A stretch of DNA of 64,000 nt from Chinchilla lanigera (lineage: Eukaryota; Chordata; Mammalia; Rodentia; Chinchillidae): positions 5,460,776 to 5,524,775 of the forward strand of contig NW_004955437.1 of assembly GCF_000276665.1 (NCBI RefSeq). Direction: 5' to 3'. Both the position numbers and the translations under genes were made by a program. Positions 63,956 to 64,000 of this stretch are shown here, piece by piece; the first letter of the stretch is position 1; each line of letters starts with the position of its first letter. The notes below the pieces were generated by a model. It saw nothing but the letters and a program-made list of their open reading frames with translations, was not told the origin of the DNA and searched no databases.

Positions 63956-64000
63956 CTCCCAAGACCTGCCGGGCTCCCTCCCTGCTTCGCAGATGACGGC

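Noticed and set aside
1..64000. CRISPR array, operon, phage or bacterial island
   Set aside because: The sequence is plainly a mammalian chromosome. No regularly spaced repeats with unique spacers were seen; all dispersed repeats are SINE, LINE, LTR or DNA-transposon copies.

Overview
This window looks like non-coding DNA from a rodent chromosome. I found no protein-coding exon, intact open reading frame of a known family, or functional RNA gene that I can defend. The rodent assignment rests on the SINEs: many tRNA-Ala-derived ID elements (tRNA-like head with A and B boxes, A-rich tail), B1 elements that carry the rodent 29-bp internal duplication, and B1-dID dimers. The dimers and the simple young ID monomers argue against mouse or rat and fit a squirrel-related or beaver-related lineage (Castorimorpha/Sciuromorpha). 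I lean to a castorimorph such as beaver, with low confidence. Older layers shared by all placental mammals lie beneath: MIR, L2, L3/CR1, L1M tails, MLT1-type MaLR LTRs, a MER2/Tigger-like element and a mariner.

Layout. 1-2.7 kb: two ID copies, a TG repeat and an L1 tail. 3.8-5.5 kb: a B1-dID dimer and an L1 3' end split by an ID and a B1. 5.5-13.5 kb: unique DNA with MIRs, a MaLR LTR and scattered SINEs. 13.9-14.2 kb: the only CpG-island-like block. 15-25 kb: GC-rich, mostly unique DNA with young ID copies and AT-rich islands. 25-31.4 kb: repeat-dense (inverted B1 pair, MLT1, MER2-like element, pyrimidine tract, nested SINEs). 31.8 kb: a short U6 snRNA fragment. 32-36 kb: GC-rich with candidate conserved elements. 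36-43 kb: L1, L3/CR1 and B1 copies. 43-53 kb: GC-rich unique DNA with L2/MIR and several TAAT-rich islands. 53.9-57 kb: LTR/SINE cluster. 57.75-58.43 kb: a huge polypyrimidine tract with a 182-base assembly gap. 58.5-59.1 kb: two mariner pieces in inverted order. 60-64 kb: TAAT-rich islands, an ACAG repeat, a MaLR LTR and a degenerate minisatellite.

Overall pattern. AT-rich, homeodomain-motif-rich islands sit in GC-rich, repeat-poor DNA (about 5.9, 22.5, 32.6, 33.6, 45.8, 47.2, 50.5, 52.9, 61.1, 61.9 and 62.9 kb). This resembles the regulatory landscape or a large intron of a developmental gene. I cannot name the gene, and conservation is inferred from base composition only. No new biological system is evident. 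The most unusual structures are the mariner pair at 58.5-59.1 kb, the U6 fragment at 31.85 kb and the SINE-seeded polypyrimidine tract at 57.8-58.4 kb.
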